DNA of 51,544 nucleotides from Streptococcus equinus (GCF_900101445.1 NZ_FNKE01000004.1:1-51544); one strand, 5' to 3'; shown: positions 12,194 to 21,775, numbered from the stretch's first letter. Notes: generated from the letters alone by a model not told the origin. Program-made: numbers and translations.

Positions 12194-12212
12194 GTCTACT
12201 ATAATAGTAGAC
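12194..12212 (-). promoter_or_regulatory. Hairpin between sufC and sufD
   Basis: Perfect 9-bp inverted repeat GTCTACTAT/ATAGTAGAC with one central base, in the 74-nt gap between sufC and sufD. No T run follows on the minus strand, so it is more likely an mRNA stability or processing element than a terminator. Its role is inferred. Confidence 0.5.
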
Positions 12213-12225
12213 TTGACATCATCAA

Positions 12226-12996
12226 TTACACTTCTTCTTCGTATTTAATTCCAAGTTCTTCGGCAATTTTCGCATAACCTTCTTTTTCAAGACGAGCAGC
12301 AAGTTCTGCACCACCTGTAAGGACAACACGACCATCCATCATAATATGAACAACATCTGGTGTGATGTAGTTAAGAAGTCGTTGATAGTGAGTGATAATC
12401 ATTGCTCCAAAGTCTTTTCCACGCATAGCGTTAACACCTTTTGAAACAACTTTCAAAGCATCGATATCAAGACCTGAATCGATCTCATCAAGAAGAGCGA
12501 ATTTGGGTTCAAGCATCAATAATTGAAGAATTTCATTACGTTTTTTCTCACCACCTGAGAAACCTTCGTTAAGGTAACGTTCTGCCATTTCTTCTTTCAT
12601 GCCAAGAAATTCCATCTTTTCATCCAATTTTGTGATGAAATCCATGACAGAAATTTTTTCGTCATCTTCTTTTCCAGCATTCATTGCTGCACGAATAAAT
12701 TCAGCATTTGTAATACCAGGAATTTCAGATGGGTATTGCATGGCAAGGAATAAACCAAGGCGAGCTCGTTCATCGACTTCAAGGTCAAGAATATTCTCAC
12801 CATCTAGCAAAATTTCACCCTGAGTAACCTCGTAATTTGGATTACCCATGATAGCAGCTGAAAGCGTTGATTTACCAGTTCCGTTAGGACCCATAATCGC
12901 AGCAATCTCTCCAGTCTTAAGGGTTAAATTGACACCCTTAAGAATTTCTTTATCTTCAATTGAAACATGAAGATCTTTTATTTCAAGTACAGACAT
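12226..12996 (-). CDS. sufC: Fe-S assembly ATPase SufC
   Basis: Cytosolic ABC-type ATPase that drives conformational change in SufBCD; not a transporter. The 256-residue protein has Walker A GPNGTGKST (36-44), the atypical SufC signature FSGGEKKRNEIL and Walker B FALLDEIDSGLD. I choose ATG 12996 (MSVLEIKDLH) because GGAGG lies 8 nt upstream. An in-frame ATG at 13020 would add eight residues not typical of SufC and would cover that ribosome site. First gene of sufCDSUB. Confidence 0.96.
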   Translation of the reverse strand: MSVLEIKDLHVSIEDKEILKGVNLTLKTGEIAAIMGPNGTGKSTLSAAIMGNPNYEVTQGEILLDGENILDLEVDERARLGLFLAMQYPSEIPGITNAEFIRAAMNAGKEDDEKISVMDFITKLDEKMEFLGMKEEMAERYLNEGFSGGEKKRNEILQLLMLEPKFALLDEIDSGLDIDALKVVSKGVNAMRGKDFGAMIITHYQRLLNYITPDVVHIMMDGRVVLTGGAELAARLEKEGYAKIAEELGIKYEEEV

Positions 12997-13033
12997 GTGT
13001 ACGTTCCTCCAATTTATCAAATGCGGCAGTAAC

Positions 13034-13080
13034 TTTTTTCTGAAAATTACCGCAGTTCTATAGGGTTACTAATCATTATA
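13034..13080 (-). promoter_or_regulatory. suf operon promoter and leader
   Basis: A TATAAT -10 (13075-13080, minus) directly follows the terminator T run of the upstream gene. No convincing -35 is visible. The leader (about 13068-12997) contains a CodY-like 13/15 match (13034-13048) inside a stem formed by GCGGTAA and TTACTGCCGC. Both are suggestive only. Confidence 0.45.
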
Positions 13081-13087
13081 TCAAAAA

Positions 13088-13105
13088 AAAGCCATAATAG
13101 GCTTT
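13088..13105 (-). terminator. Terminator after the tagO/rgpG-type gene
   Basis: AAAGCC-ATAATA-GGCTTT stem followed on the minus strand by eight T, just past the stop codon at 13110. Confidence 0.75.
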
Positions 13106-13109
13106 CCAT

Positions 13110-14273
13110 TTACTTATTATTTTTGCGATTTTTCCATTTTAACATTGTCGCTTGGCGATAATCGCTATTTCCGATAAATTTAAGGGTATCGAAAAGTGGT
13201 GTTCGACCAACGCCCCAAATTTCAAGTCCTTCAATAAAGACTTCTAAGGCAAAGGCTAAACCAATCATCAAAAGGACACCACCCAAACGACTTGAAACAT
13301 TTAGCAAGAGTGCGATAAGTGAGAAAAGAATCGCAATGCCATAAACAACCAAAACGGCTCCACGGTGTGTGAATCCCATAGCTAACAAACGGTGATGCAA
13401 ATGCATCTTGTCTGCTTCTGTCGCTGGACGTCCTGACAATTTACGTCGAATAATCGCAACAGTTGTATCCAAAATCGGAACACCAAGAATAATAACAGGT
13501 GTCACCACCGCAACAGCAGTCGAATTTTTCAACCCTTGAAGAGATAGCACACCAATCATAAATCCTATGAAAAGAGCTCCGGTATCTCCCAAGTATATAA
13601 TAGCTGGATTGTAATTATAAGGGAAAAATCCTGCAATACAAGCAATCAATAATAAGATTGTCAAAGTCAAGTAAAAGTCGGTCTGTGGCAAGAAGAAATA
13701 AGATACCAAAGCCATTGTAATCAGGCTAATGATAGAAACACCGCTCACCAGACCATCTAAACCATCAATCAAATTCATGGCGTTTGTAATTGAAATAATC
13801 CAAAAGACCGTCAAAAAGAAAGTGACTACTGAATTGAATTGCAATAACGGTCCGCCAAAAGGAATTTTAAAACTATCAAAACGGAAATCCGTAAAGGCCC
13901 AAACAATAACAGCTCCTAAAATAATTCCTGCCATTTTTGTTTTTGGCTTCAATTCGTAAATATCATCGATAAAACCAGTCGCCGTAATGATAAATCCACC
14001 AATAACAACTGGCAAAATATAATCAAAATAAGAAATTGTCCAAATCGGTTGTTTCAAAACCATTGGCATGAAAATTAAAGATGACATCAAAAAGGCTAAG
14101 AAAATCGCCAAACCACCACTACTTGGCATTGGGACTTCATTAACACGACGAGCATTTGGATTGTCAACGGCACCAACACGAAAAGCAATAAAACGAACAA
14201 TTGGCGTCAAGAAAAGCGATAATAAAAATGCGCCAATTAAAACTAAAACATATTCAATTGTAAAGGGTGCCAT
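13110..14273 (-). CDS. Undecaprenyl-phosphate GlcNAc-1-phosphate transferase (WecA/TagO/RgpG type)
   Basis: Integral membrane enzyme that starts a wall polymer by moving a sugar-1-phosphate from UDP-sugar to undecaprenyl phosphate. In streptococci the orthologue RgpG primes rhamnose-glucose polysaccharide. The 387-residue protein is mostly membrane helices. Family signatures are DNPNARRVN near the N terminus, GFIDDIYELKPK (metal-binding Asp pair) and NAMNLIDGLDGLVSG. Start: ATG 14273, just after the mecA stop; a TTG five codons upstream lies in mecA and is less likely. Probably co-transcribed with mecA. Exact sugar and polymer are inferred. Confidence 0.88.
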   Translation of the reverse strand: MAPFTIEYVLVLIGAFLLSLFLTPIVRFIAFRVGAVDNPNARRVNEVPMPSSGGLAIFLAFLMSSLIFMPMVLKQPIWTISYFDYILPVVIGGFIITATGFIDDIYELKPKTKMAGIILGAVIVWAFTDFRFDSFKIPFGGPLLQFNSVVTFFLTVFWIISITNAMNLIDGLDGLVSGVSIISLITMALVSYFFLPQTDFYLTLTILLLIACIAGFFPYNYNPAIIYLGDTGALFIGFMIGVLSLQGLKNSTAVAVVTPVIILGVPILDTTVAIIRRKLSGRPATEADKMHLHHRLLAMGFTHRGAVLVVYGIAILFSLIALLLNVSSRLGGVLLMIGLAFALEVFIEGLEIWGVGRTPLFDTLKFIGNSDYRQATMLKWKNRKNNK

Positions 14274-14274
14274 A

Positions 14275-15036
14275 CTATACCAACTCAATCATTTTTAATT
14301 TTTCGACGGCATCATCCGTCAATAACTCAACTGCATGTTCTTGTAAATAAGCACGCGTTTTTGTACCAGCGCCAGCGTATTCTAACATACGGGCATACAT
14401 CAAATTTGCATAATAAGATGGGTGATTTTGCAAATCAATGAGAACTGTCATGTAGTAAGCCCCATCCATCTTATAAAGCTCAGACGCTTCAACTGGAAAA
14501 TCAATAGCCTTAGCAAAAGCAACAGTAGCTTCTAAACTTGGAAAATCTAAGACATAGTGAACATAATCTGATGGATTCACATCTTCTTCTGGCTCAGGTT
14601 CAGCTTGTTGGGCATGTTCTGTCAGAACATCCTCAACAGCACCTTCCATCATTTCTTCAATCTTACCTAATTTTTCGTGAGCTTCTGTATCACCTTTAGA
14701 CAACATTGTCTGCTCCAAGGTTTTGAAGAACTCCTCAGGTGACATGTTTGATACATCATCAAATGCTGCTAAGTCTTCAAAGTTAATATCTTTATTAATT
14801 TCAGATTTTGTGACAAAGACATCAATGCGATCTTTACGCGGTGTCACACGGAAACTAAGCATCCCACTGTCTTTGAAATTATCTGGTAAATCCAATTCAT
14901 CCATTACTGAATAGAAGAACTCTTCTGTCTTTTCTTGTGGAATCAAGAAGTCTTTCAATTCCATTCCACGTTCTTCTAAATCTTCCATACTAATCGTTAT
15001 TTTTAGCGTTGTCTCGCTAATCTGTTTCATTTCCAT
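14275..15036 (-). CDS. mecA: Adaptor protein MecA
   Basis: Adaptor that delivers substrates to the ClpC (ClpCP) protease, a regulator of competence and stress proteins in Firmicutes. Unrelated to the methicillin-resistance gene of the same name. The 253-residue protein has the MecA N-terminal substrate-binding domain ([29 protein letters not shown]). An acidic linker ([12 protein letters not shown]) leads to a C-terminal domain for ClpC binding ([34 protein letters not shown]). Start at 15036 is favoured over the ATG two codons later by GAGG at 8 nt. It has its own strong promoter with a dyad in the spacer. Confidence 0.94.
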   Translation of the reverse strand: MEMKQISETTLKITISMEDLEERGMELKDFLIPQEKTEEFFYSVMDELDLPDNFKDSGMLSFRVTPRKDRIDVFVTKSEINKDINFEDLAAFDDVSNMSPEEFFKTLEQTMLSKGDTEAHEKLGKIEEMMEGAVEDVLTEHAQQAEPEPEEDVNPSDYVHYVLDFPSLEATVAFAKAIDFPVEASELYKMDGAYYMTVLIDLQNHPSYYANLMYARMLEYAGAGTKTRAYLQEHAVELLTDDAVEKLKMIELV

Positions 15037-15065
15037 ACTATATACCTCGCACGAGTAGTCATTTT

Positions 15066-15094
15066 ATTATACAAGAAAAGTCTTGTTTTTTCAA
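15066..15094 (-). promoter_or_regulatory. mecA promoter with dyad in the spacer
   Basis: -35 TTGAAA (15089-15094), 17-bp spacer and -10 TATAAT (15066-15071). A perfect dyad ACAAGA-AAAG-TCTTGT (15071-15086) fills the spacer, where a bound repressor would block the polymerase. Confidence 0.78.
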
Positions 15095-15107
15095 TTTTTA
15101 CGTCACA

Positions 15108-15136
15108 AAAAGCAGCCCTGACAAGGGCTGCTGGCT
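15108..15136 (-). terminator. uppP terminator
   Basis: Stem AGCAGCCCT/AGGGCTGCT (15111-15119 with 15124-15132) with a GACA loop. T runs follow on both strands, and it sits between uppP and the mecA promoter. Confidence 0.88.
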
Positions 15137-15139
15137 TTT

Positions 15140-15979
15140 TTAAAAGATAAATTTGACAATGCTATATAGAATAAGAATTGTTCCCAAAACGATACGATAC
15201 TTACCAAAAATAGTGAAATCGTGTTTCTTAACATAATCAGTCAAGAAGCGGATAACGTATAGACTGACAAGGAAAGCAGTAACGCTTGCCACCATCAAAA
15301 TCAAGAATTGGCTAAAGTTTAGAACATTTCCATCTAAGAAGAACTTAACAGCTTTCAAACCACTGTAACCAAACATAGTTGGAATGGCAAGGAAGAAAGT
15401 GAAGTCAGCTGCAACTGAACGACTTGTCCCTACAATGATAGCTCCGAGAATGGTTGCACCTGAGCGGCTTGTTCCTGGAACAATACTTAGGACTTGGAAG
15501 CATCCAATCCAAAAGGCTGTCAAGTAAGGCATACGAGCAAGGTCAGTCACCTCAGGCTCAATATCAGCATTTCGTTTTTCAATCCAGATAAATGCAATCC
15601 CGTAAACAATTAAGGCAATCGCGATTGGAATCATGTAGTTGAAATGTGCTTCAAACCAATCATCAAAAGGTACTGCAATTAAAATTGATGGAATACATGC
15701 AATAACAACTTTTAACCATAGCTGCCATGTCAACTGAACTTCACGCGCTGTTTTTCCTGGCTGAAATGGATTCAAACGTTTAAAGTAAATCACAATAACC
15801 GCTAGGATAGCTCCCAATTGAATGACAATGTTAAACATGTCCAAAAACGCTTTATCTTGATTCAATTTAATAAATTCTTGAACCAAAATCAGGTGTCCTG
15901 TACTTGAAACAGGTAACCACTCTGTAATTCCCTCAACTACCCCTAAAAAGATAGCCTTAAGTAGTTCGAAAAATAACAT
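15140..15979 (-). CDS. uppP: Undecaprenyl-diphosphatase (BacA/UppP family)
   Basis: Membrane enzyme that recycles undecaprenyl diphosphate to the monophosphate carrier for peptidoglycan and wall polysaccharide. It also gives tolerance to bacitracin. The 279-residue multi-spanning protein has both family signatures: [21 protein letters not shown] near the N terminus and GTSRSGATI around residue 173. It supplies the lipid carrier used by the TagO/RgpG-type enzyme two genes away, though a terminator and the mecA promoter separate them. Start ATG 15979 has AAGGAG upstream. Confidence 0.96.
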   Translation of the reverse strand: MLFFELLKAIFLGVVEGITEWLPVSSTGHLILVQEFIKLNQDKAFLDMFNIVIQLGAILAVIVIYFKRLNPFQPGKTAREVQLTWQLWLKVVIACIPSILIAVPFDDWFEAHFNYMIPIAIALIVYGIAFIWIEKRNADIEPEVTDLARMPYLTAFWIGCFQVLSIVPGTSRSGATILGAIIVGTSRSVAADFTFFLAIPTMFGYSGLKAVKFFLDGNVLNFSQFLILMVASVTAFLVSLYVIRFLTDYVKKHDFTIFGKYRIVLGTILILYSIVKFIF

Positions 15980-16007
15980 AAGCTCTCCTTAATTTAATAT
16001 CCCCTCA

Positions 16008-16016
16008 ATTATAGCA
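16008..16016 (-). promoter_or_regulatory. uppP extended -10 promoter
   Basis: TGCTATAAT on the minus strand (-10 at 16008-16013, extended TG), about 30 nt before the uppP start. There is no clear -35. The DUF2207 gene upstream has no evident terminator, so read-through is also possible. Confidence 0.5.
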
Positions 16017-16030
16017 GATTTGGAAGCATT

Positions 16031-17922
16031 TTAAAATGCTCCGCCGCCTCCGCCTCCGCCTCCACCGGAGAATCCACCACTAGAGCCTGAACTACCAGAT
16101 GATACAGAGAAATGCGCAGCTGAATCAGCACTTTGACTAGCCATTCCCAAACGATGGGTTTGCATACCAATAAGGTAGCCAATTTCAGGATTCATCATAA
16201 AGTCTGATTCGCTAGCAAGTTTAATGTTATGAATTTTAAGGAATTTTTGAACTTGTTTGGCATAACCGAACAGAGTCGCATAAACCAAAATACGATTCCA
16301 GACAACAACACCTTGCCAATCAACCTTATCAAATTTGTTAATGTCTCGCATCATGTTAGTAAAACTAACCCAAGCTTGAATACGTTGTTGACCTTCAGCA
16401 GTTATCATGCCATGCACCTTGTAATAATGAGATTTAACCATGATAACGACCAAACTCAAAATAACCAAAGCTAACAAAAGACCATAAGCAAGAAAGACCA
16501 GATTTAGATTAAACAAAAGATAGATTAAACCAATACCAAGAGGTATTAACGTAAGGAATAGGAGACCTTTTGCATATTCAAATTTCTTAGCGATACCATC
16601 GCTTAAATTCTCACGAATTGCTGGCAGAGCTTTTTTCGAAATTTCTTGATCTACTAAGTCAGTAATTTGTTCAAGTTTAGCAAGATAGCGATCATTGAAT
16701 GCTTCGCCGAGGCTGTTTAATTTCGTTTCTAACGTATGGCCTTTGTATTTCTTCTTATAACTGCCACAAGATCGTCATCAAAGCGGTAATCCGCAAACAA
16801 GTCTGCGATTTTAATGGTTGTTTTACCACCAAATGCCATATCAAGCACTTCTGCTTCATAGCTAGTCATTGGCTTATCTAGATGACAAGTCAATTCTTCA
16901 TCATTTGCAGCAATCACATGGCGATCAATCAGATCAAGCAAGGTCGCCTGCATGGCAGTTTCAAATTTAAATTTTTGTGAAATTGGGCTACCTTTTGTAT
17001 CTGTATCTTGCAAATCAACATCATAGATATACTGCATAATTAGCAAAGGTGACCAATCTTCTGGCGCTTCATAAAAACGGCTATCACGACTAAATTTTTC
17101 GTATTTTTTAGCCAGTTGTTTACCTGTAATAAAGAAAATCCAAGCCAAAATCATTAAAACAATAACAAGAGCTGGCACAAGATAGAACAAAAGTACTTTG
17201 AGCAGCTGACTTCTACGAGCAATTTTAGCTTCTTGCTTGATAATAGCTGCCTTGCGTTTACTTGTGATGGTTGTAGGATTTGTCAAAATAGCTTTATCCC
17301 AGTAAGCATGCAACTCCAACTTCCCATCAACATTATCAGCAGTGATGCGATAGCCATTAGGTAACTTTTCAACATTGGTTGATTTTAAATAACCTCTGTG
17401 AGCCCAAAGCTTACGGTTAGCAGTTGTCTTATCCGTTAAAACGGTAAACGAAACATGTTGTAATGTTTCATCCCAGTCACTAATCGGTACCCAATTAAGT
17501 TCTGCGACATCTTGGTAAGGGAATAGTAAATGTGACAGTTTCCAGTGTAGTTTAACAGTCACAATATCTCCGCTGGAACCAGAATTATAGATTTTCACTT
17601 GGTAACCATCACCAAGGTCATTTATCACAGTCCTAACCGTTCGACTCACACCATTAACTTCAGCCGAAACTTTTGGCTGATTATTAACCGAAAAACCTTC
17701 TGGCATGTGACCAGCTTCTCCCAAAGTCACCATTTGCCCATTATACGAAGAATCAAAGCGATAAGTGATTGTCTGAGAAAAATCAGCAGTGTTATCTTCA
17801 AAAATCGCTAAAACACCATCGTAATCGAGGATACTGTAGTCAACATCACTATCCGCAAAAACCGGAACCGATAATCCTAAAACAGCAATGATTGCTAGTA
17901 AAAATATTCTTAAATTTTTCAT
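16031..17922 (-). pseudogene. DUF2207-family membrane protein, broken by one frameshift
   Basis: Codes for a predicted surface membrane protein of unknown function. Part one (16729-17922, 397 codons) has a signal peptide (cleavage near VFA-DS), an extracytoplasmic beta-rich domain and a membrane helix (about 238-268). It ends early at TAG 16729-16731. Part two continues in the -1 frame from about 16765 to 16031 with no stop: a KYKGHTLETKLNSLGEAFNDRYL stretch, two more membrane helices and a Gly-rich C terminus (GGGGGGGGGAF) typical of DUF2207. Restoring one A near 16768 would give VASYKKKYKG and a protein of about 630 residues. No slippery heptamer is visible in the overlap. It could be a real mutation, phase variation or an assembly error. 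Confidence 0.85.
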
Positions 17923-17998
17923 GATCTCCTACTCCTTTCTTATACCCCTATTTTATCATAATATATTGTATAAATATTCTATTTTTGGGCCTATCATG

Positions 17999-18027
17999 TT
18001 GAAATCAGACCCTATTTCCTGTAAAAT
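17999..18027 (+). promoter_or_regulatory. glnPH promoter
   Basis: -35 TTGAAA (17999-18004), 17-bp spacer and -10 TAAAAT (18022-18027). The ribosome site AGGAG is at 18048-18052. Confidence 0.8.
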
Positions 18028-18058
18028 AGTAAGGTACAAGAATAGACAGGAGTCTTAA

Positions 18059-19630
18059 ATGAAAAAGTTACTTTTAAGTTGTTTTGCAGCCCTTCTTCTT
18101 CTCTTTGGAGGAATGACTAGCGCAAACGCTGACGAATATCTTCGTGTCGGTATGGAAGCAGCCTATGCACCATTTAACTGGACACAAGATGATGATTCTA
18201 ATGGAGCTGTTCCTATCGAAGGAACTAGCCAGTACGCTAACGGATATGATGTCCAAATAGCTAAGAAAATAGCAGATAGCTTAGGCAAGGAACTCCTCGT
18301 TGTCAAAACTACTTGGACAGGATTAATTCCAGCACTTACTTCCGGAAAGATTGACATGATTGCTGCCGGAATGAGTCCTACCGCTGAACGTAAGAAAGAA
18401 ATTGCATTCTCAGATAGTTACTATACAAGCTACCCAGTTATCGTTGTTTCTAAAAAAGGTGACTTTGCACAAGCTACATCACTTAAAGATTTTGCTGGTG
18501 CAAAATTAACATCTCAACAAGGTGTCTACCTTTACAACTTGATTGACCAAATCAAAGATGTTTCAAAAGAAACTGCTATGGGTGACTTCAACCAAATGCG
18601 TCAAGCACTTGAATCTGGTATTATTGATGGTTATGTTTCTGAACGTCCTGACGCTATCTCTGCTGAAAATGCAAATAGCGACTTCAAGATGATTGCTTTT
18701 GAAGATGGCAAAGGGTTTGCGACATCTAAAGCAGACACAGCCATTGCCGTTGGTCTTCGTAAAGATGACACTGACACACTTGCTAAAGTAAATGCCGTTT
18801 TAGCTAGCATCTCTGATGATGACCGTTTGCAACTCATGGATGACATGATTGAAAAACAACCAGCTGACAAGTCTGAAAAAAATCAAAAGAGTAATTTCTT
18901 CACTGATATGTGGGGAATCTTCGAGAAAAACTGGAACCAATTCCTACGTGGTGCAGGAGTTACACTTCTCATCTCTATCATCGGTACAGTTGTTGGTCTC
19001 TTTATCGGTCTTTTGATTGGTGTTTACCGTACAGCTCCAAAAGCTGCTAATAAATTCCTTGCTGGCCTTCAAAAAGTATTTGGTTGGTTGCTTAGCGTTT
19101 ATATCGAAATCTTCCGTGGTACTCCGATGATCGTACAAGCAATGGTTATCTACTACGGTACTGCTCAAGCCTTTGGTATTTCAATCGACCGTACTCTTGC
19201 AGCCATCTTTATTGTTTCAATCAATACTGGTGCTTACATGAGTGAAATCGTTCGTGGTGGTATCTTCGCTGTTGACAAAGGTCAGTTCGAAGCTGCTACA
19301 GCACTTGGATTTACACACGGTCAAACAATGCGCAAAATCGTTCTTCCACAAGTTGTCCGCAACATCTTGCCAGCAACTGGTAACGAATTTGTCATCAACA
19401 TCAAAGATACTTCAGTATTGAATGTTATCTCAGTTGTCGAACTTTACTTCTCAGGTAATACCGTTGCAACTCAAACATATCAATACTTCCAAACATTCAC
19501 AATTATCGCTATTATCTACTTTGTTCTCACCTTTACAGTGACACGCATCTTACGCTTTATCGAACGTCGTTTCGATGCGGACACTTACACAACTGGTGCT
19601 AACCAAAACCAAACGAAAGAGGTGAAATAA
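18059..19630 (+). CDS. Glutamine-type amino acid ABC transporter, fused binding protein and permease (GlnPH)
   Basis: Single polypeptide (523 residues) joining an extracellular solute-binding domain to the transmembrane permease, an arrangement known in Gram-positive glutamine importers. A signal peptide (1-24) precedes a family 3 binding domain (about 25-270; [44 protein letters not shown]). A linker leads to the HisM/GlnP-type permease (about 290-510) with its EAA loop [24 protein letters not shown]. It has only one binding domain, unlike the two-domain lactococcal GlnPQ. TAATG overlap couples it to glnQ. Substrate could be glutamine or another polar amino acid. Confidence 0.92.
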   Translation: MKKLLLSCFAALLLLFGGMTSANADEYLRVGMEAAYAPFNWTQDDDSNGAVPIEGTSQYANGYDVQIAKKIADSLGKELLVVKTTWTGLIPALTSGKIDMIAAGMSPTAERKKEIAFSDSYYTSYPVIVVSKKGDFAQATSLKDFAGAKLTSQQGVYLYNLIDQIKDVSKETAMGDFNQMRQALESGIIDGYVSERPDAISAENANSDFKMIAFEDGKGFATSKADTAIAVGLRKDDTDTLAKVNAVLASISDDDRLQLMDDMIEKQPADKSEKNQKSNFFTDMWGIFEKNWNQFLRGAGVTLLISIIGTVVGLFIGLLIGVYRTAPKAANKFLAGLQKVFGWLLSVYIEIFRGTPMIVQAMVIYYGTAQAFGISIDRTLAAIFIVSINTGAYMSEIVRGGIFAVDKGQFEAATALGFTHGQTMRKIVLPQVVRNILPATGNEFVINIKDTSVLNVISVVELYFSGNTVATQTYQYFQTFTIIAIIYFVLTFTVTRILRFIERRFDADTYTTGANQNQTKEVK

Positions 19631-20370
19631 TGTCTCAACCTATTATTGAAATTAAACACCTTAAAAAATCTTACGGACAAAATGAGGTCCTAAAAGATAT
19701 TTCACTTTCTGTAAATAAAGGTGAAGTTATTTCTATCATTGGTTCATCAGGTTCAGGAAAATCAACATTCCTCCGCTCTATCAATCTTTTGGAGGATCCA
19801 ACTGCTGGAGAAATCCTTTTCCACGGACAAAACGTTCTTGAAAAAGATTATAACTTGACAGAATACCGTGAAAAACTCGGAATGGTTTTCCAATCATTCA
19901 ACCTATTTGAAAACTTAAACGTTCTTGAAAATGCCATTGTTGCTCAAACAACTGTTTTGAAACGTTCTCGCAGCGAAGCTGAAAAAATCGCTAAAGAAAA
20001 CCTTACAAAAGTTGGCATGACTGAGCAATACTGGAAAGCTAAACCAAAACAACTTTCTGGTGGTCAAAAACAACGTGTGGCTATCGCACGCGCCTTGTCT
20101 GTTAACCCAGAAGCAATGCTCTTTGACGAACCAACTTCTGCTCTTGACCCAGAAATGGTTGGTGAAGTTCTTAAAACAATGCAAGAACTCGCTAAATCAG
20201 GTTTAACAATGATTATCGTCACTCACGAAATGGAATTCGCTAGAGATGTTTCAGACCGTGTCATCTTCATGGATAAAGGTGTTATCGCTGAAGAAGGTAC
20301 ACCTGAACAAATCTTCGAACACCCACAACAAGAACGTACAAAAGAGTTCTTACAACGTTTCTTGAAATAA
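19630..20370 (+). CDS. glnQ: Amino acid ABC transporter, ATP-binding protein (GlnQ type)
   Basis: ATPase for the adjoining fused permease. The 246-residue product has Walker [10 protein letters not shown], signature [15 protein letters not shown], Walker [15 protein letters not shown] and the H-loop VTHEMEF typical of polar amino acid transporters. The start shares a base with the glnPH stop (TAATG) and GAGGTG serves as ribosome site. A terminator follows at once, so glnPH-glnQ is a two-gene operon. Confidence 0.95.
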   Translation: MSQPIIEIKHLKKSYGQNEVLKDISLSVNKGEVISIIGSSGSGKSTFLRSINLLEDPTAGEILFHGQNVLEKDYNLTEYREKLGMVFQSFNLFENLNVLENAIVAQTTVLKRSRSEAEKIAKENLTKVGMTEQYWKAKPKQLSGGQKQRVAIARALSVNPEAMLFDEPTSALDPEMVGEVLKTMQELAKSGLTMIIVTHEMEFARDVSDRVIFMDKGVIAEEGTPEQIFEHPQQERTKEFLQRFLK

Positions 20371-20376
20371 TCACTC

Positions 20377-20413
20377 AAAACAACCTTTCCTTTTTTGGAA
20401 GGTTGTTTTTTTG
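20377..20413 (+). terminator. glnQ terminator
   Basis: AAAACAACCTTTCC pairs with GGAAGGTTGTTTT with one bulged T, followed by a T run. Confidence 0.88.
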
Positions 20414-20472
20414 TGCCAAAATACTAATTTTAAGCTAAATTACAGCAAATGCTTTACCAGTTAAGTATTTTG

Positions 20473-20499
20473 TGCTATACTACTTCATGTTAACGTTAA
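20473..20499 (+). promoter_or_regulatory. Promoter and palindrome ahead of the 39-residue gene
   Basis: Extended -10 TGCTATACT (20473-20481). The -35 is weak (TTTACC, 20453-20458, 17-bp spacing). A perfect 10-bp palindrome TTAACGTTAA (20490-20499) lies at about the transcription start, where a repressor could act. The ribosome site AAGGAGGT follows at 20513-20520. Confidence 0.55.
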
Positions 20500-20524
20500 T
20501 AAATCTATATTTAAGGAGGTTGGT

Positions 20525-20644
20525 ATGGCTGAAAAAAATGATTTAGCATCTGCGTATCGCAGACTTAAAAGTCCCAATATCAAAACACGGAAACGTGCTC
20601 TGAAAATAATCCATGAATATAAACGGTATAAAAGAAACATGTAA
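20525..20644 (+). CDS. 39-residue basic protein of unknown function
   Basis: Short gene with an excellent ribosome site (AAGGAGG, 5 nt before ATG), its own extended -10 promoter and a strong terminator, so it is very likely expressed. The peptide begins MAEKNDLASAYRRLKSPNIK. It continues with a Lys/Arg-rich helix-prone tail (about 17 basic residues in 39) and ends KRYKRNM. There is no membrane segment and no cysteine. I have a vague recollection that short streptococcal proteins of this look are sometimes labelled putative metal-homeostasis proteins, but I cannot confirm that. Its composition would also suit an RNA- or ribosome-binding peptide. Function unknown. Confidence 0.75.
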   Translation: MAEKNDLASAYRRLKSPNIKTRKRALKIIHEYKRYKRNM

Positions 20645-20676
20645 CTCCTATTTCAATCCCTAACAAAATGCCAGAC

Positions 20677-20722
20677 AAAAAGTCCCTATTGCAATTCCTT
20701 CCGTCTGCAATAGGGACTTTTT
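20677..20722. terminator. Bidirectional terminator
   Basis: Perfect 17-bp inverted repeat (20677-20693 with 20706-20722), loop 12 nt, flanked by A and T runs. It ends both the small plus-strand gene and the minus-strand SPFH gene. Confidence 0.9.
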
Positions 20723-20729
20723 TTATTAA

Positions 20730-21614
20730 TTATTTTGCTTTCAATGATGACAAAATTTGTGTGCGAATATCTTCAATACCTTCTGGATGATTTGGTAAGA
20801 ACAATGTTTGATTGCCTTTAGCCGCAAAAGTATTTAAGGTATCAAGATATTGGTTAGTTAATAGAATAGACATGATTTGTTCTTCAGTCATGCCAACATT
20901 GGCATCTTTTAATTCTTGAATTGACTCAGCTAGACCATCGACAATCGCTTTACGTTGTTGAGCAATACCGACACCATGAAGACGATCTTTTTCAGCTTCA
21001 GCTTCTGCAGCTGTTACAATTTTAATTTTATCCGCATTAGCCAACTCTTGAGCAGCTACACGTTTACGTTGCGCAGCATTGATTTCATTCATTGATTGTT
21101 TAACTTCAGCATCCGGCTCAACTTTAGTAATCAATGTTTTAACAATAATGTAGCCGTAAGTTGACATTTCTTCAGCCACTTGATGTTGCACTTCAAGAGC
21201 AATTTCATCTTTTTTCTCAAATAATTCATCCAAAGTCAATTTAGGAACAGATGAACGAAGAGCATCTTCAATGTATGATTTGATTTGAGCTTCAGGACGC
21301 ATGAGTTTGTAATAAGCATCTGTCACATTTTGTTCATTCACACGGTATTGTGTGGCAACATTCAAAGTCACAAAAACATTGTCTTTAGTCTTTGTTTCCA
21401 CAACAATTTCAGATTGCAACAAACGTAATTGAATTCGCGCAGCAATTTTATCAATACCAAATGGCAATCGAACATGAATCCCACTACCAGATGTTGTTTG
21501 ATACTTCCCAAAACGTTCAATAATAACAACCGTTTGTTGACGTACCACGTAAAGTGTACTAGCAATAACACCCAAAATAAGTAAGGCAATAATTGCCAAA
21601 AGAACTAAAAACAT
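20730..21614 (-). CDS. SPFH/Band 7 (stomatin-like) membrane protein
   Basis: One N-terminal membrane helix (about residues 1-23) anchors a stomatin/prohibitin domain (RQQTVVIIERFGKYQTTSGSGIHVRLPF... to about 200). A coiled, Ala/Glu-rich segment (AQRKRVAAQELANADKIKIVTAAEAEAEKDRL) and a globular end follow. Family members (QmcA, YbbK, flotillin relatives) oligomerise in membrane microdomains and often assist membrane proteases. No partner NfeD or protease gene is adjacent. 294 residues; AAGGAG precedes the ATG. It is isolated between two terminators. Confidence 0.9.
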   Translation of the reverse strand: MFLVLLAIIALLILGVIASTLYVVRQQTVVIIERFGKYQTTSGSGIHVRLPFGIDKIAARIQLRLLQSEIVVETKTKDNVFVTLNVATQYRVNEQNVTDAYYKLMRPEAQIKSYIEDALRSSVPKLTLDELFEKKDEIALEVQHQVAEEMSTYGYIIVKTLITKVEPDAEVKQSMNEINAAQRKRVAAQELANADKIKIVTAAEAEAEKDRLHGVGIAQQRKAIVDGLAESIQELKDANVGMTEEQIMSILLTNQYLDTLNTFAAKGNQTLFLPNHPEGIEDIRTQILSSLKAK

Positions 21615-21687
21615 AAAAATCTCCTTTTGTACTTAAAACTTAATACAATTATATTTTATTTCTTTAAAAAGTCAAGTAAAAATAAAG

Positions 21688-21721
21688 CAAAAACCTAGTC
21701 AAACTGTAAGGTTCAACTAGG
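21688..21721 (-). terminator. ilvA terminator
   Basis: CCTAGT/ACTAGG stem with further partial pairing inside, followed on the minus strand by TTTTTGCTTTATTTTT. Confidence 0.75.
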
Positions 21722-21775
21722 CTTGCTTGTCAATATAATAATAATTTTAAGAGAGAACAGAAGTTTACTTTAGCA

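Noticed and set aside
13034..13048. CodY box in the suf leader
   Set aside because: 13 of 15 positions match, but the site lies downstream of the transcription start within a possible hairpin, and A/T-rich chance matches are likely. Kept only as a note.
14274..14288. Upstream TTG start for the TagO/RgpG-type gene
   Set aside because: It lies within the mecA end and has a poorer context than ATG 14273.
16031..16080. GC-rich trinucleotide run
   Set aside because: It encodes the glycine-rich C terminus typical of DUF2207 proteins, so it is not a separate repeat element.
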